Part shown: positions 10,334 through 19,169 of the stretch, in pieces
Layout: each line of letters starts with the position of its first letter
How positions within the stretch are numbered: position 1 is the stretch's first letter
From: CAYQUO01 sp964420835
GTDB taxonomy: Bacteria > Chloroflexota > Anaerolineae > Anaerolineales > Anaerolineaceae
Direction of reading: 5' to 3'
Assembly: GCA_964420835.1 (NCBI GenBank)
Contig: CAYQUO010000027.1
Span: forward strand, 1-32,060
DNA: 32,060 nt
Position numbers and translations under genes: made by a program
The notes under the pieces: generated by a model
What the model was told of the DNA's origin: nothing
The model's database searches: none
The model's input: the letters and a program-made list of their open reading frames with translations, nothing else

Positions 10334-10443
10334 AACGGAGGCTTGAATATCCCCCCTTCCCCCCCTGCAGGCTAAAATCCAGGCACCCACAGGCGGGGGA
10401 AGTTGATTTTCCAATGATAACGTAATGAATGATGACCCGCTCC

Positions 10444-12170
10444 TTAAGGCACAAACCACAAACGGACGGAGCCATCTGATAACCCCGCCGCGAACATGCT
10501 GCCATCGGGTGAGAAGGCAACACTGTTAACGATATCGGGCACTTCGAAGGAGCGCAGCAGGCTGCCGTCGGATACCCGCCACAGGCGGACGGTATGGTCC
10601 CAGGACCCTGAGACGAGCATGGCGCCATCGGGCGAGAAGGCAAGGCTGGTGACCATATCGGGCACCTCGAGGGTATGCAGCAGGCTGGCATCAGATGCCC
10701 GCCACAAACGGATGGTGTTATCTATTGCTCCTGCAGCGAGTGTAGTGCCGTCAGGTGAGAAGGCAACACTGATAATCGTGTCAGTATGTCCATTGAAGGC
10801 GCGCAGCAGGCTGAAATCGGATACCCGCCACAGGCGGACGACTTGATCCCAGGAGCCCGAAATAAAGGTGGTGCCGTCAGGTGAGAAAGCAATATCTTTC
10901 GCCGCGCCTACGCTATAATCAGTAAACAGTACACTACCGTCAGAAGCTCGCCATAGGCGGTTAGTGAGTTCACCCATTCCACCGGCAAGCGTAGTGCCGT
11001 CAGGCGAGAAGGCAACATTGTATATATATCTTGACTTTTCGAAAGTGTGCAACAGGCTGCCGTCAGAAATCTGCCACAGGCACATGTCGGCGTCTTTAAA
11101 CCCTGCAGCAAGCATGGTACTGTCGGGCGAGAAGGCAATGCCGGTGACCATATCGAGCGCTTCGAAGGTGCGCAGCAGGCTGCCGTCGGACGTCCGCCAC
11201 AAATAGACCTGGTCTCCTGATGCCATGGCGAGCAGGCTGCCGTCGGGTGAGAAGGCAATTCTTTCCACATTATCCAGGTATTCCTTAAGGGTGTCTTCGA
11301 AGGTGCGCAGCAGGCTGCCATCAGAGACCTGCCACAGGCGGATGGTGCGGTCATTGGACCATGAAGTAAGCGTAGCGCCATCAGATGAGAAGGTTACGTT
11401 GTACACCCAGGAGACATGCCCTTCAAGGGTGTGCAGTAGGCTGCCGCTGGAGACCTGCCACAGGCGGATGGTATTGTCACCGGACCCTGAAGCAAGCATG
11501 GCGCCGTCAGGCGAGAAGGCAAGGCTGAGAACAGCATCGGTATGCCCCGTGAGAGTGCGCAGCGGGCTGCCATCGGAGACCTGCCACAGACGGATGGTGT
11601 TATCATCGTAAGACCCCGAAGCGAGCGTGGCGCCGTCGGGCGAGAAGGCAATACTGGAGATAATGCTAGTATGCCCCTTGAGAGTGTGCAGCGGGCTGCC
11701 ATCGGAGACCCGCCACAGGCGAATGGTGTTATCCCACGATCCTGAAGCAAGTGTGGTGCCGTCGGGTGAGAAGGCTACTCTGGCGATCTCGGCGGTATGT
11801 CCCTCAAGAGTGCGCAGCGGACTGCCATCAGAAACCCGCCACAGGCGGACGGTATTGTCATCAAACCCTGCGGCGAGTGTAGTGCCGTCAGGTGAGAAGG
11901 CAAGGCCGGCCACCCACCCCTCATCCTGTTTGAGATCCTCGATGGTGTACAGCAGGCTGCTGTCGGAGATCCGCCACAACCGGATGGTGTTGTCAGTGGC
12001 CCCAAGAGCAAGCAGGCTGCCGTTGGGCGAGAAGGCAACACTGCTTAACATATGGTTTATCTCATAGGAACAAATGATTTCAAAATTACTGGCATCATAT
12101 ACCAGCAAGCCGGCCGAAGTGCCAACTGCCACAAAGCGTTTATCCGGGCTGTATGCAACGGCATTTACAT
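10444..12170 (-). repeat. Tandem array of 14 WD40-encoding repeats
   Basis: About 120-bp units recur, each encoding an AFSPDG...LASGSxDNTIRLWRVSDGS-type blade. Many units share near-identical nucleotide blocks, such as GAGAAGGCAA and the segment around GCCACAGGCGGA on the plus strand. The central units are the most alike, suggesting recent internal duplication. The outer units, such as the one with LLVYDAS, are more diverged. Confidence 0.8.
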
Positions 12171-12933
12171 ATCCATTTCCCCAACGTGCGAGCACCGTGA
12201 CCTGCCCGACATTCTCCGGGGTGATCACCTTGCCCGACCTGGGAAGCGGGGTGTTTGCCAACACCGGCAATTGCGGCGCAGCCATGGGCGTTGCTGAGGG
12301 GGTGGCTGATGCTGAAGGCGAGGTTGACCCGGGTGTTGTTGAGAGGGCAGCCGGCGCTGCAGGGGATAGTATCGAAGAGGCGTTGTTTTCAGATGGCTGG
12401 GTTGTATCGCTGGTGCCTTTGAGCGGGCTGGAAAGAATACAACTGGACAATAACAGGGCGGTAAACCCAAAGAGCCACAACCGGGGACGTTTTAGCGCTT
12501 TGGGTTGAGATGCCATGCGGGCGCCGCCTGTCGCAGGCTGTGCAGCCGGCTGCGGTTTCTGCGGGTGAGGGAGCAACCGGCGGACAGCCTCCTGACAGGC
12601 GCCAGGCTTGCCCGGCTGCCGATCAAGACGCTGCCTGAGCGCCCTGCCGGGCAGGGATTCCATCCCAAGATGGGGGTTGCCGTCATACTCGCCGAGGTCC
12701 TGCGCTTTGACGGTGTTGGGGTGGGTGAGCATGTTGGGCACTTCGGCTTGGCGCTGGAAGCGTTTCCTGATGCGATCCAAGGCTGCTGGCCGAAAGCGTT
12801 CCGTGCGCAGCATCCTGAAGGCCACCTGGCGTTCCAGGCGGGTGTTGAGGGCTTTATAGACCACAGCCATGCCGTCCTTGCCGACCTTTTTCAGGATGCG
12901 GTAACGACCGATGGATTTGCCAATCAACATCAT
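10444..12933 (-). CDS. WD40-repeat protein with a decayed Ser/Thr kinase N-lobe and lipoprotein-like segment
   Basis: The protein has 829 residues. An AAGGAG a few bases before two tandem ATGs supports the start at 12933. Residues 7-105 match the N-lobe of a PknB-type kinase: a glycine-loop remnant (GKDGMA), VAFR where VAxK is expected (lysine replaced by arginine), and a hinge-like MESLPG. The sequence then jumps to a linker, so the HRD catalytic loop and DFG motif are absent and kinase activity is not expected. Residues about 150-165 (RLWLFGFTALLLSSC) form a hydrophobic segment ending in a lipobox, LSSC. An in-frame ATG at 12514-12516 with AGGCGG upstream would begin a normal lipoprotein (MASQPK...). 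A Pro/Ser/Thr linker leads to 14 WD40 repeats ending exactly at the C-terminus, enough for two seven-bladed propellers outside the membrane. The role is probably protein-protein scaffolding. Confidence 0.85.
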   Translation of the reverse strand: MMLIGKSIGRYRILKKVGKDGMAVVYKALNTRLERQVAFRMLRTERFRPAALDRIRKRFQRQAEVPNMLTHPNTVKAQDLGEYDGNPHLGMESLPGRALRQRLDRQPGKPGACQEAVRRLLPHPQKPQPAAQPATGGARMASQPKALKRPRLWLFGFTALLLSSCILSSPLKGTSDTTQPSENNASSILSPAAPAALSTTPGSTSPSASATPSATPMAAPQLPVLANTPLPRSGKVITPENVGQVTVLARWGNGYVNAVAYSPDKRFVAVGTSAGLLVYDASNFEIICSYEINHMLSSVAFSPNGSLLALGATDNTIRLWRISDSSLLYTIEDLKQDEGWVAGLAFSPDGTTLAAGFDDNTVRLWRVSDGSPLRTLEGHTAEIARVAFSPDGTTLASGSWDNTIRLWRVSDGSPLHTLKGHTSIISSIAFSPDGATLASGSYDDNTIRLWQVSDGSPLRTLTGHTDAVLSLAFSPDGAMLASGSGDNTIRLWQVSSGSLLHTLEGHVSWVYNVTFSSDGATLTSWSNDRTIRLWQVSDGSLLRTFEDTLKEYLDNVERIAFSPDGSLLAMASGDQVYLWRTSDGSLLRTFEALDMVTGIAFSPDSTMLAAGFKDADMCLWQISDGSLLHTFEKSRYIYNVAFSPDGTTLAGGMGELTNRLWRASDGSVLFTDYSVGAAKDIAFSPDGTTFISGSWDQVVRLWRVSDFSLLRAFNGHTDTIISVAFSPDGTTLAAGAIDNTIRLWRASDASLLHTLEVPDMVTSLAFSPDGAMLVSGSWDHTVRLWRVSDGSLLRSFEVPDIVNSVAFSPDGSMFAAGLSDGSVRLWFVP

Positions 12934-12992
12934 ATTTTCTCCTTATTAAGGATCGAGGTTTAATTGTCTTTTCAACTTACCAAACAACTTAT

Positions 12993-13022
12993 ATTATAAC
13001 AAATTGTATCGTTAATATCCAA
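12993..13022 (-). promoter_or_regulatory. Sigma-70-like promoter for the WD40 gene
   Basis: Read on the minus strand, TTGGAT (13022-13017) and a perfect TATAAT (12998-12993) are separated by 18 nt. They lie about 60 nt before the ATG at 12933 in an AT-rich stretch. The -10 box is consensus and the -35 box is only partial. No other promoter is as good in this gap. Confidence 0.55.
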
Positions 13023-13042
13023 TTATTTCATCCATCGAATCA

Positions 13043-13068
13043 CCGGAAAGCATTATTTTGCTTTCCGG
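13043..13068. terminator. Perfect 9-bp inverted repeat between two minus-strand genes
   Basis: CCGGAAAGC and GCTTTCCGG flank an 8-nt loop (ATTATTTT). The hairpin lies about 150 nt after the stop of the metallopeptidase gene and just upstream of the WD40 promoter, as expected for a terminator between them. There is no clear U-tract after the stem on either strand, so the terminator role is tentative. Confidence 0.4.
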
Positions 13069-13221
13069 GTGGCGGCACCACGCTAATCTTCCTGCGCAGC
13101 GCAGAGATCCATTACAAATGGGAATCCTCGTTTGGGAAGGCAACCACAGCCCGGACGCGTTTTCTCCTCCGGGTCATCCGCCGGGTCCCAGGCCCCCTTC
13201 CGGTAATTTCCCCGCCGGCGG

Positions 13222-14109
13222 CTAGTCTGACCAGCCCGGGGTGTCGCAGGTGTTGGGATCCCCGGAGCGCAGGCCGTCCTGGAAGGCCGCCAGCCGCTGT
13301 TCGGACGAGCCGTGCGTCCAGGATTCCGGTGATACATGACCCTGCCTGGCGCGCTGGATGTGATCATCGCCCACGGCGGCCACGGTGTCCATGGCCTGGG
13401 CGATCTCCTGGCTGGAAACCTGCGCCAGGTAACCGGTGTCCACCGCATTGGACACCCAGGCGCCGGCGAGGCAGTCAGCCTGGAGTTCGGTCAATACGGT
13501 CATGCTCTGCGGGCCTTTGCCACCGCTGCTTTGCATGGTTTGCAAAATGCCCAGGAGGTCCTGCACATGGTGACCGTACTCGTGGGCCAGCACATAGGCC
13601 ACGGCAAAGGTGCCGCCACGGGCGCCATAGCGGGTTTGCAGTTCATCGAAGAAAGCCAGGTCCAGGTAGACGGACTGGTCCAATTGGCAGTAGAAAGGGC
13701 CCACGGCGCTGGAGGCGTAGCCACAGGCAGCCTCGGTTGCGCCCGAAAAGAGGACGGTCTGGGCTGGTGCGTACTTCAGCCCTTCGGCGGAGAAGACCTC
13801 GGACCAGTAAGCCTGGATGCTGTTAACGTAGCCTACGATGGCGCAATCCAGGCGGGTGTTGGCGTCTGCGCCTGTCCGGCACTCGGCTTCCAGGTCGCTC
13901 ATTTGGCCGGGGCTGGCGTCGTACGGCATGGGCTGTGAAGCGGCCAGGTTGACCAGGTCGCCGGGGTTCACGCCCAACAGCAGTGCGGCAACCACCAGGA
14001 TGAGCAGGCCCAGCCCCCCACCCCCGACGGCCACGCGGGTGCCCATGCGCCGCCCGCGGCGGTCCTGGACCTGCGAGGGGTCCAGGCGGGAACGTTCATT
14101 GAACGGCAT
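13222..14109 (-). CDS. ypfJ: Neutral zinc metallopeptidase (YpfJ family, PF04228), membrane-anchored
   Basis: The protein has 295 residues, the usual size for the family. AGGAGG lies 8 nt before the ATG. A basic N-terminal tail is followed by one hydrophobic segment (about 26-48), predicting a single-span protein with the enzyme outside the cell. The zinc-binding HEYGH motif is at 176-180, and a third ligand is likely in the ELQADC motif (Glu208). Paired cysteines (Cys77/89, Cys129/141) could form disulfides. The GC-rich composition contrasts with the defence operon. The substrate of this family is not established. The gene stands alone, with intergenic repeat copy 1 directly upstream. Confidence 0.9.
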   Translation of the reverse strand: MPFNERSRLDPSQVQDRRGRRMGTRVAVGGGGLGLLILVVAALLLGVNPGDLVNLAASQPMPYDASPGQMSDLEAECRTGADANTRLDCAIVGYVNSIQAYWSEVFSAEGLKYAPAQTVLFSGATEAACGYASSAVGPFYCQLDQSVYLDLAFFDELQTRYGARGGTFAVAYVLAHEYGHHVQDLLGILQTMQSSGGKGPQSMTVLTELQADCLAGAWVSNAVDTGYLAQVSSQEIAQAMDTVAAVGDDHIQRARQGHVSPESWTHGSSEQRLAAFQDGLRSGDPNTCDTPGWSD

Positions 14110-14130
14110 GACGATTTCCTCCTGTTAAAC

Positions 14131-14228
14131 GAACCAACTTTCGGGCGGCGGAACCCGAAGGTTGTCCCAAATCCGCTGCCCACCACAGTATACTATCATC
14201 CGCCGGCTCCCGGCAGGGCGGGCGGGTG
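14131..14228. repeat. 98-bp intergenic repeat, copy 1
   Basis: It aligns without gaps to 19170-19267. The left 60 positions match at 38 and the right 38 are all identical, giving a 40-nt perfect block that starts TATACTATCATCC. The block contains a hairpin (GCCGG CTC CCGGC) inside a longer CCGCC/GGCGG pairing. The copy sits between the metallopeptidase ribosome binding site and a gene-free stretch, so it would form the 5' region of that minus-strand gene. Confidence 0.8.
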
Positions 14229-14655
14229 ATCACTGTAAGACTATCAATTTTACCGGTATCCTTGCACGTAACAAGCCATGTCCTGCACTCTGCAGGTCTT
14301 AATTTCTTTCTAGGAACTTCGCAGAAAAAGAATCACAACATCTTGCTTCTTACTTTTTGGAAAATCACTGCAAAATTACCAAGCAGGGGGCCAGGCGAGC
14401 CAGATTTTTTCCAACGTTTGATATGGGGAAGTTGACTTCGCCCCAATAACTTGTGCTACGGAAGATAACTCAATATCATTCGGGAGATTTCAGTCGAACA
14501 ACGAATCCGGTCGATTTGATCAATTCCGTCTATTCATGATAGCTGTTCTCATTGCTGATGCTAATAGAGACACACTCCGACTATAGCAGATCGAAAGGCA
14601 GGTTATTTTTTCCGCTGACGCTTGATCCCATCAGCAGAACATTGCCCATCGGTTA
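14229..14655. other. Gene-free stretch
   Basis: No convincing coding frame, RNA gene or terminator is seen. A short open frame at 14226-14435 has no start signal and an atypical composition. The sequence is mixed in composition and may be decayed coding DNA. Confidence 0.5.
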
Positions 14656-14820
14656 TTATTGCATCATGCGGTTTAAGTAATTTGCGGCCGGCGTGAAGGT
14701 GCCAAGCGAATCATCAGGTTGAAGCAACACCCAAACGGTATTTTGGTTTGCGAAAATTAATATAGTTGCCCGGTCATTTGAAGTGAAATCCCATTTCCAT
14801 TGGAAGGCGAAATAAGGTAT
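14656..14820 (-). pseudogene. Possible C-terminal gene remnant next to the hydrolase
   Basis: On the minus strand a frame shifted from that of the hydrolase is open for 54 codons before TAA at 14658-14656. It encodes protein-like sequence including FAFQWKWDFTSND, ILIFANQNTVWVLLQPDD and NYLNRMMQ. It has no start codon or ribosome binding site of its own and would continue upstream into the hydrolase gene. It could be the tail of a decayed gene or chance. The family is not recognised. Confidence 0.25.
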
Positions 14821-14821
14821 C

Positions 14822-15931
14822 CTACGGATTGTTATAAGTTTCTGGAATGACGGTTTCTACCATTAGGTTGTGGAACAAATCGGCTTCTTCCCAAATCATA
14901 CCGTGTCCTGAGTTTTCAAAATAAATTAAACTTTTCTTCGGCGCCTCTAATAAGTCGTAGTACTGTTCCGGAATCCGAGATGGATTGTTCATGTCATTCC
15001 GCCCGAGGACGATGTAGACTGGCAAATCGAGGTGGGTTGCATCCTCACGAAGGTCCATTTTTTGTAATTGCGGATACACTACATTGAAGGTGTTCATCAA
15101 GCCAAGCAAATAATAAATCCGATCCAACCAGCCATATTCAGGTTGATTTAGCATCAATCGTATTGCATCCCCTTCGCGGCGGTAGGTTTCATTTTTAATG
15201 TTGGGCATTTCAAAGAGCTGATACTCACGCCCGAACAAAGTTGCATAGGGTTGGATAGGGTTGTTGCCGAAGTAGGGAGGGGGTCCCTGTTTTTCGAGAG
15301 TCTTGACGAAGTCAATATCACCGGTCCGGCGGGAGTGTTCCAACAACAGATCGTATATCAATTGGTCGGTTTCCTGTACATCGACCATTTGGGAGGTTCC
15401 GATATAGGCATGGTACAAATCGGGACTCTGTTTAGCTGCGAGGAGGCCGATAATGGTGCCCCACGAGTGCCCAACCAGGTAGATTTTCTTTTCATCAAAG
15501 CGAACTCGAAGCATTTCGCTCAACTCGATTACATCAGAAACATACTGCCCGATATTCAGGTCAGACTTAGGGTTGATGGATGGATAAGATTTTCCGCAAC
15601 CGCGCTGTTCCCAGATAACAACCACAAAATGTTTTTCGAGTTCACTATTGAATCGCAGCACGCGCGCGGCTTCGCTCGCACCAGGGCCGCCTGAGAGAAA
15701 GAGTAGTACAGGCTTATTCACATCGTTGCCGCGTATAATGAGCCACTGCTCTACACCACCTAGGTTTACCTTTTCAACTGAGGCAATACTACGAGGCAGA
15801 GGCTGGCCATCTCCTCCAATGATGGCAGGAGTATGTGCTGCCCATTGTGAGTAAAATACGAAAGCGACGAGAAGTAATATGGGAACCAGCAGTAAGGTCA
15901 TACAACCTCCAAGTTTTTTTGTTTTATTCAT
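14822..15931 (-). CDS. Membrane-anchored alpha/beta hydrolase (prolyl-aminopeptidase-like)
   Basis: The ATG at 15931 is chosen because AAAGGAA lies upstream; the frame extends a few codons further without support. The protein has 369 residues. A hydrophobic segment (about 9-28) acts as a signal anchor. The oxyanion-hole motif is SGGPG (80-84), close to the HGGPG of the proline iminopeptidase family. The nucleophile elbow is GHSWG (Ser156). Likely triad partners are Asp313 (GRND) and His343 (SGHGM). The role is hydrolysis of a small substrate or peptide at the outer face of the membrane; the substrate is unknown. The gene lies 140 nt downstream of the LuxR-type regulator on the same strand, so it may be co-transcribed with it or controlled by it. 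Confidence 0.85.
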   Translation of the reverse strand: MNKTKKLGGCMTLLLVPILLLVAFVFYSQWAAHTPAIIGGDGQPLPRSIASVEKVNLGGVEQWLIIRGNDVNKPVLLFLSGGPGASEAARVLRFNSELEKHFVVVIWEQRGCGKSYPSINPKSDLNIGQYVSDVIELSEMLRVRFDEKKIYLVGHSWGTIIGLLAAKQSPDLYHAYIGTSQMVDVQETDQLIYDLLLEHSRRTGDIDFVKTLEKQGPPPYFGNNPIQPYATLFGREYQLFEMPNIKNETYRREGDAIRLMLNQPEYGWLDRIYYLLGLMNTFNVVYPQLQKMDLREDATHLDLPVYIVLGRNDMNNPSRIPEQYYDLLEAPKKSLIYFENSGHGMIWEEADLFHNLMVETVIPETYNNP

Positions 15932-16071
15932 GATTATTTCCTTTCTCAACTGCAATTATTGGTGAAATGTATCGTCAACGGTTCGATTTGTCCCCTATCT
16001 CCAGATATGTTGTATGGGTGGGTTTTAATTCTTCCCCCACTTGCGTGGCTCATCAAAATCAATTGACAGGT

Positions 16072-18717
16072 TTATATTCCCAATTCCCTGGCGCGAGCAA
16101 TGGCTTGTGGTCGGTTTCCTACCCCCAATTTTTGCAGCACGTTGTGGACATGCCACTTTGCCGTCCCGACGCTGATTACCAATTCAGCGGCAATCTCGGT
16201 GTTGGATTTCCCGGCTACAATTAGTTTCAGCACCCGTATTTCCTGCCCGGTAAGAGGGTCGGTCAACCGGTCGAGGGGTTTAGAGAAGACTCCTGATTCA
16301 TCCAGATTGCTGCTTAGTATGGCGTCCACTAGATTCGGGGCAATAAACCTTACTTTTGGCAGCAGGTTAAGCAGCGTCCGACCTTCATCTAAGAATAAAC
16401 GGAGATAACCCTCGGGAGCAGCCAGTTTCAATGCTTTTTTTATCAACTCCAAGGCAGTAGCTGTCTCGCCTCGAGCGTGGTGGTAAAGCCCAAGCAACAG
16501 CATAGTTTCGATTACGGCTTGCCAACGCCCGGATACTTTTGCCTTTTCCATTATTGGAGGCAGGATGCTGGAAATTCGCTCCAGATCGCCTGATGATAGC
16601 AGTATGCGCACCAATGTTAGGTCTGCGAACTCGTCAGGTGCTTCAGCGCGCCTGGATTGATATTCATCAGCCCAACGAAACGCTGCTTCAGATTGGCCGA
16701 GGAAATGTTGATATCTTGCTATGCGGGCGTAAGCCAATTGTTCTATGCGCGGAATGTCAATCGAGCGGATGACAGATAAGGCTTCATTCATCACAGCCTG
16801 CATCCCAGTCTGATCACCATGGTAGGTTTTTAAAAGCCCCAAAGAAAATAACCCGGTAATGAGATCGGCTCGCAACTCTCCCTGTCGGGAGAGGGTTATG
16901 CCATCTATCAAATAATTTTCGGCAGAGGAAAGATCATTCCGTTCCAGTGCCAGCGTGCCCAGGATTACCCAAGCCAGCCCAAGCGGAGGAATTCTCGTTC
17001 CACCAACCAGATGGATGGCATCTTGGCAGGTTTGTTCTGCCAACCGTAAAAACCCTTGCTGTATTTGTGCCTGGGCGGCAGAACAAAGGCTGTTTACCGC
17101 CAGAAAAGAAACCCCCGCGGTGCGCGCTTCTTTGCTGGCACGGAGATAATTTTCAACCGCATGTCCAATATTACCTGCATTCTCATGGGCAATGCCAAGA
17201 CTAAAAAAAGCACGGGCATGAACCAAGTTATTTTCAGGTGGGATGCAGGATTGAGCTGCGGGAACAAGCGCCAGTACCTTGTGAAATTCCCCACGAACCG
17301 AGGCGATTGCCCCGCGATGGAGATTGGCTATTGCCAACAGTTGTTTAGTGTCGTCCGTTTCCGGCTGGGTTTGCAGGTAATGTTCGGCCTGTGTCAGGTA
17401 CTCCTCTGCCCGGGTGAAGAGGCCCTGGAGGTAAAAAGCCCGAGCGGCGTGCAAGCCCAAGCGCGGACGTGATTTGAATGCATCCTGTGGCGAAGCTTCG
17501 AGCCAAGCAACCAGTTGCCCTAAGTTGCCATCCGACCAGGTTGAATTCTTTTCGAGAGCATTTTCGATGATCCGAGTGGCGAAATTGTGTTTGTCACAAG
17601 CTAGGGCATAATGCACCGCTTCGGAGGTCAAGCCGTTTTCTTCGTGCCAAATGGCAGCTTTCTGGTAAAGGGCAGTCAACTCAGGTTTTGAGAGCAAGCT
17701 GCGTAGATAATCAGCAAAAAGATGGTGGTAACGATACCAAATCCGATTATTATCAAGTGGAATGATAAACAGGTTGGCAAGTTCCAATTGAGTAATCAGT
17801 AATTGAGAATCCTCTCGCCCGGTGAGTGTATTGCATAACTCGGCATTGAAACGCGCCAGAGGGCTTGTTTGGACCAGGAATAAACGCATCTCCTCACTCT
17901 GTTGTTGGAGAACCTCTTCGGCTAAGTAATCGAGCACGTAGCGGTGGCTGCCGCGAAAGGATTTAATAAACGCTGCTGGATTGGGTTGGTACTGTAATGC
18001 CAGCGCCGCCAGTTGTATGCCTGCCGCCCAGCCTTCTGTGCGTTCGTCCAGGTCGTTTAAGGCGTTTTCAGTCAGGGGTAGGTTTGCCAGGCAGAAAAAG
18101 GTGCGGGATTCGTGTAACGAAAAACGGAGATCACGGCTTCGGATTTCGGTCATCTGACGACGTGCGCGAAATCGAGCCAACAAAAGGGGAGGGTCGGTTC
18201 GGGTGGTGAGAACCAAGTGAGTAGAGGCAGGTTGGTGTTCGAGAAAGTGCGCCAGTGCAGCGTGAATTTCTGGATTGATGATGCAGTGGTAATCATCGAT
18301 GACCAACACACGCGGGATATTAGTCTCAGCCAGGTCATTGAGCAGGTGGTTAAGTAGAATAGGGAGCGGCGGCAGATTGGGTAATTGAAGCATTCCTTGT
18401 AAAATAGCCCCAAGCGATTTATCGGCTTGTTGGAAGGCGGTCAGGAAGTAATGCAGAAAGCGCCTGGGCTCATTGTCAGCCTCGTCAAGGGAAAGCCAGG
18501 AAATTTTGATTTTTGGACCATTCATTTCATGCTGAAGATTGTTGATCCAATCCGCTATAAGCGTGGTTTTTCCATATCCCGCCGGGGCGGAGATGAGAAT
18601 TAATTTGTGGTGTTCATCCAAGCCGCGTTGAAGTTCTTTTAGCAACCGTGGACGCTCAATTAAACCGGGGCGCCGGAGCGGAATGTGGAATTTCGTGGTT
18701 AATAGGCTTGGAAGCAT
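16072..18717 (-). CDS. MalT-like LuxR-family ATP-dependent transcriptional regulator
   Basis: The protein has 881 residues, the usual length for large MalT/LAL regulators. Residues 4-13 (SLLTTKFHIP) are the family's typical opening. Walker A is SAPAGYGKTT (43-52), in a STAND-type NTPase domain with VLVIDDYH as the Walker B region. A TPR-like helical sensor region fills about 340-800. The C-terminal 65 residues are a LuxR helix-turn-helix (LTGQEIRVLKLIVAGKSNTE...GTAKWHVHNVLQKLGV). Proteins of this type bind a small ligand and ATP, oligomerise and activate transcription. The target is unknown; the hydrolase next to it is the obvious candidate. No strong ribosome binding site precedes the ATG. 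Confidence 0.9.
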   Translation of the reverse strand: MLPSLLTTKFHIPLRRPGLIERPRLLKELQRGLDEHHKLILISAPAGYGKTTLIADWINNLQHEMNGPKIKISWLSLDEADNEPRRFLHYFLTAFQQADKSLGAILQGMLQLPNLPPLPILLNHLLNDLAETNIPRVLVIDDYHCIINPEIHAALAHFLEHQPASTHLVLTTRTDPPLLLARFRARRQMTEIRSRDLRFSLHESRTFFCLANLPLTENALNDLDERTEGWAAGIQLAALALQYQPNPAAFIKSFRGSHRYVLDYLAEEVLQQQSEEMRLFLVQTSPLARFNAELCNTLTGREDSQLLITQLELANLFIIPLDNNRIWYRYHHLFADYLRSLLSKPELTALYQKAAIWHEENGLTSEAVHYALACDKHNFATRIIENALEKNSTWSDGNLGQLVAWLEASPQDAFKSRPRLGLHAARAFYLQGLFTRAEEYLTQAEHYLQTQPETDDTKQLLAIANLHRGAIASVRGEFHKVLALVPAAQSCIPPENNLVHARAFFSLGIAHENAGNIGHAVENYLRASKEARTAGVSFLAVNSLCSAAQAQIQQGFLRLAEQTCQDAIHLVGGTRIPPLGLAWVILGTLALERNDLSSAENYLIDGITLSRQGELRADLITGLFSLGLLKTYHGDQTGMQAVMNEALSVIRSIDIPRIEQLAYARIARYQHFLGQSEAAFRWADEYQSRRAEAPDEFADLTLVRILLSSGDLERISSILPPIMEKAKVSGRWQAVIETMLLLGLYHHARGETATALELIKKALKLAAPEGYLRLFLDEGRTLLNLLPKVRFIAPNLVDAILSSNLDESGVFSKPLDRLTDPLTGQEIRVLKLIVAGKSNTEIAAELVISVGTAKWHVHNVLQKLGVGNRPQAIARARELGI

Positions 18718-19169
18718 TACTGGAAATGTCTAATTGATGCGAATTATTTACGAATAAAATGGTATCGATCAGGAATTATTAATAGAAATGTCCTTAGCGT
18801 GCCTATTGGGCAAATTGTACCCTATTAGGCTGTAAATTACAGGTCTGGCATGATCATATCTCGCTTTATAGCCTTTGGGGGAATTTCTTGGAGTCACAGC
18901 CCTCATGCCTGAAAGGGTTGATTTTAAATAATTTGCAACCTCCCCCAATTTATTAAATATACTAGATAATAGTCCACATCACCCTGCTATTCTTGTGTGT
19001 GGGAACCAGCTATAACGCCAACCGAAAGTTCCATACATGGAGGCTAATTAAGTTACATCTCGATCTCTGTTGATTTTGGTAAGGGTATTATGGTCTGTGA
19101 TAGTTTGCCAGGCTGGAGATCCAGGCGGAAAGTTCCATTTGAAAAGAGGTTTTTTTCCTTGTGCTGGTA
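18718..19169. other. Gene-free intergenic region between divergent genes
   Basis: It separates the minus-strand regulator from the plus-strand surface-protein cluster. Apart from the dyad at 18801-18830 and scattered AT-rich patches that could hold promoters, nothing is recognised. No credible coding frame is present. Confidence 0.5.
18801..18830. promoter_or_regulatory. Imperfect dyad, possible operator upstream of the LuxR-type regulator
   Basis: GCCTATTGGG and CCCTATTAGGC form an imperfect inverted repeat (GCCTA/TAGGC and GGG/CCC arms) about 85 nt upstream of the regulator start. Read on the minus strand, a TACAAT -10-like box falls inside it. Autoregulation is a guess. Confidence 0.25.

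Noticed and set aside
13083..13938. Several open frames on both strands across the metallopeptidase gene
   Set aside because: They are shadow frames caused by high GC. Only the frame with HEYGH and a ribosome binding site is convincing.
14226..14435. Small plus-strand frame in the gene-free stretch
   Set aside because: It starts at the end of the repeat element, lacks a ribosome binding site and gives no recognisable protein character.
10380..14460. Short similarity GGGGAAGTTGA...ATAAC near 10394 and near 14424
   Set aside because: Only about 11 identical bases plus scattered matches. No extension, so chance similarity is likely.
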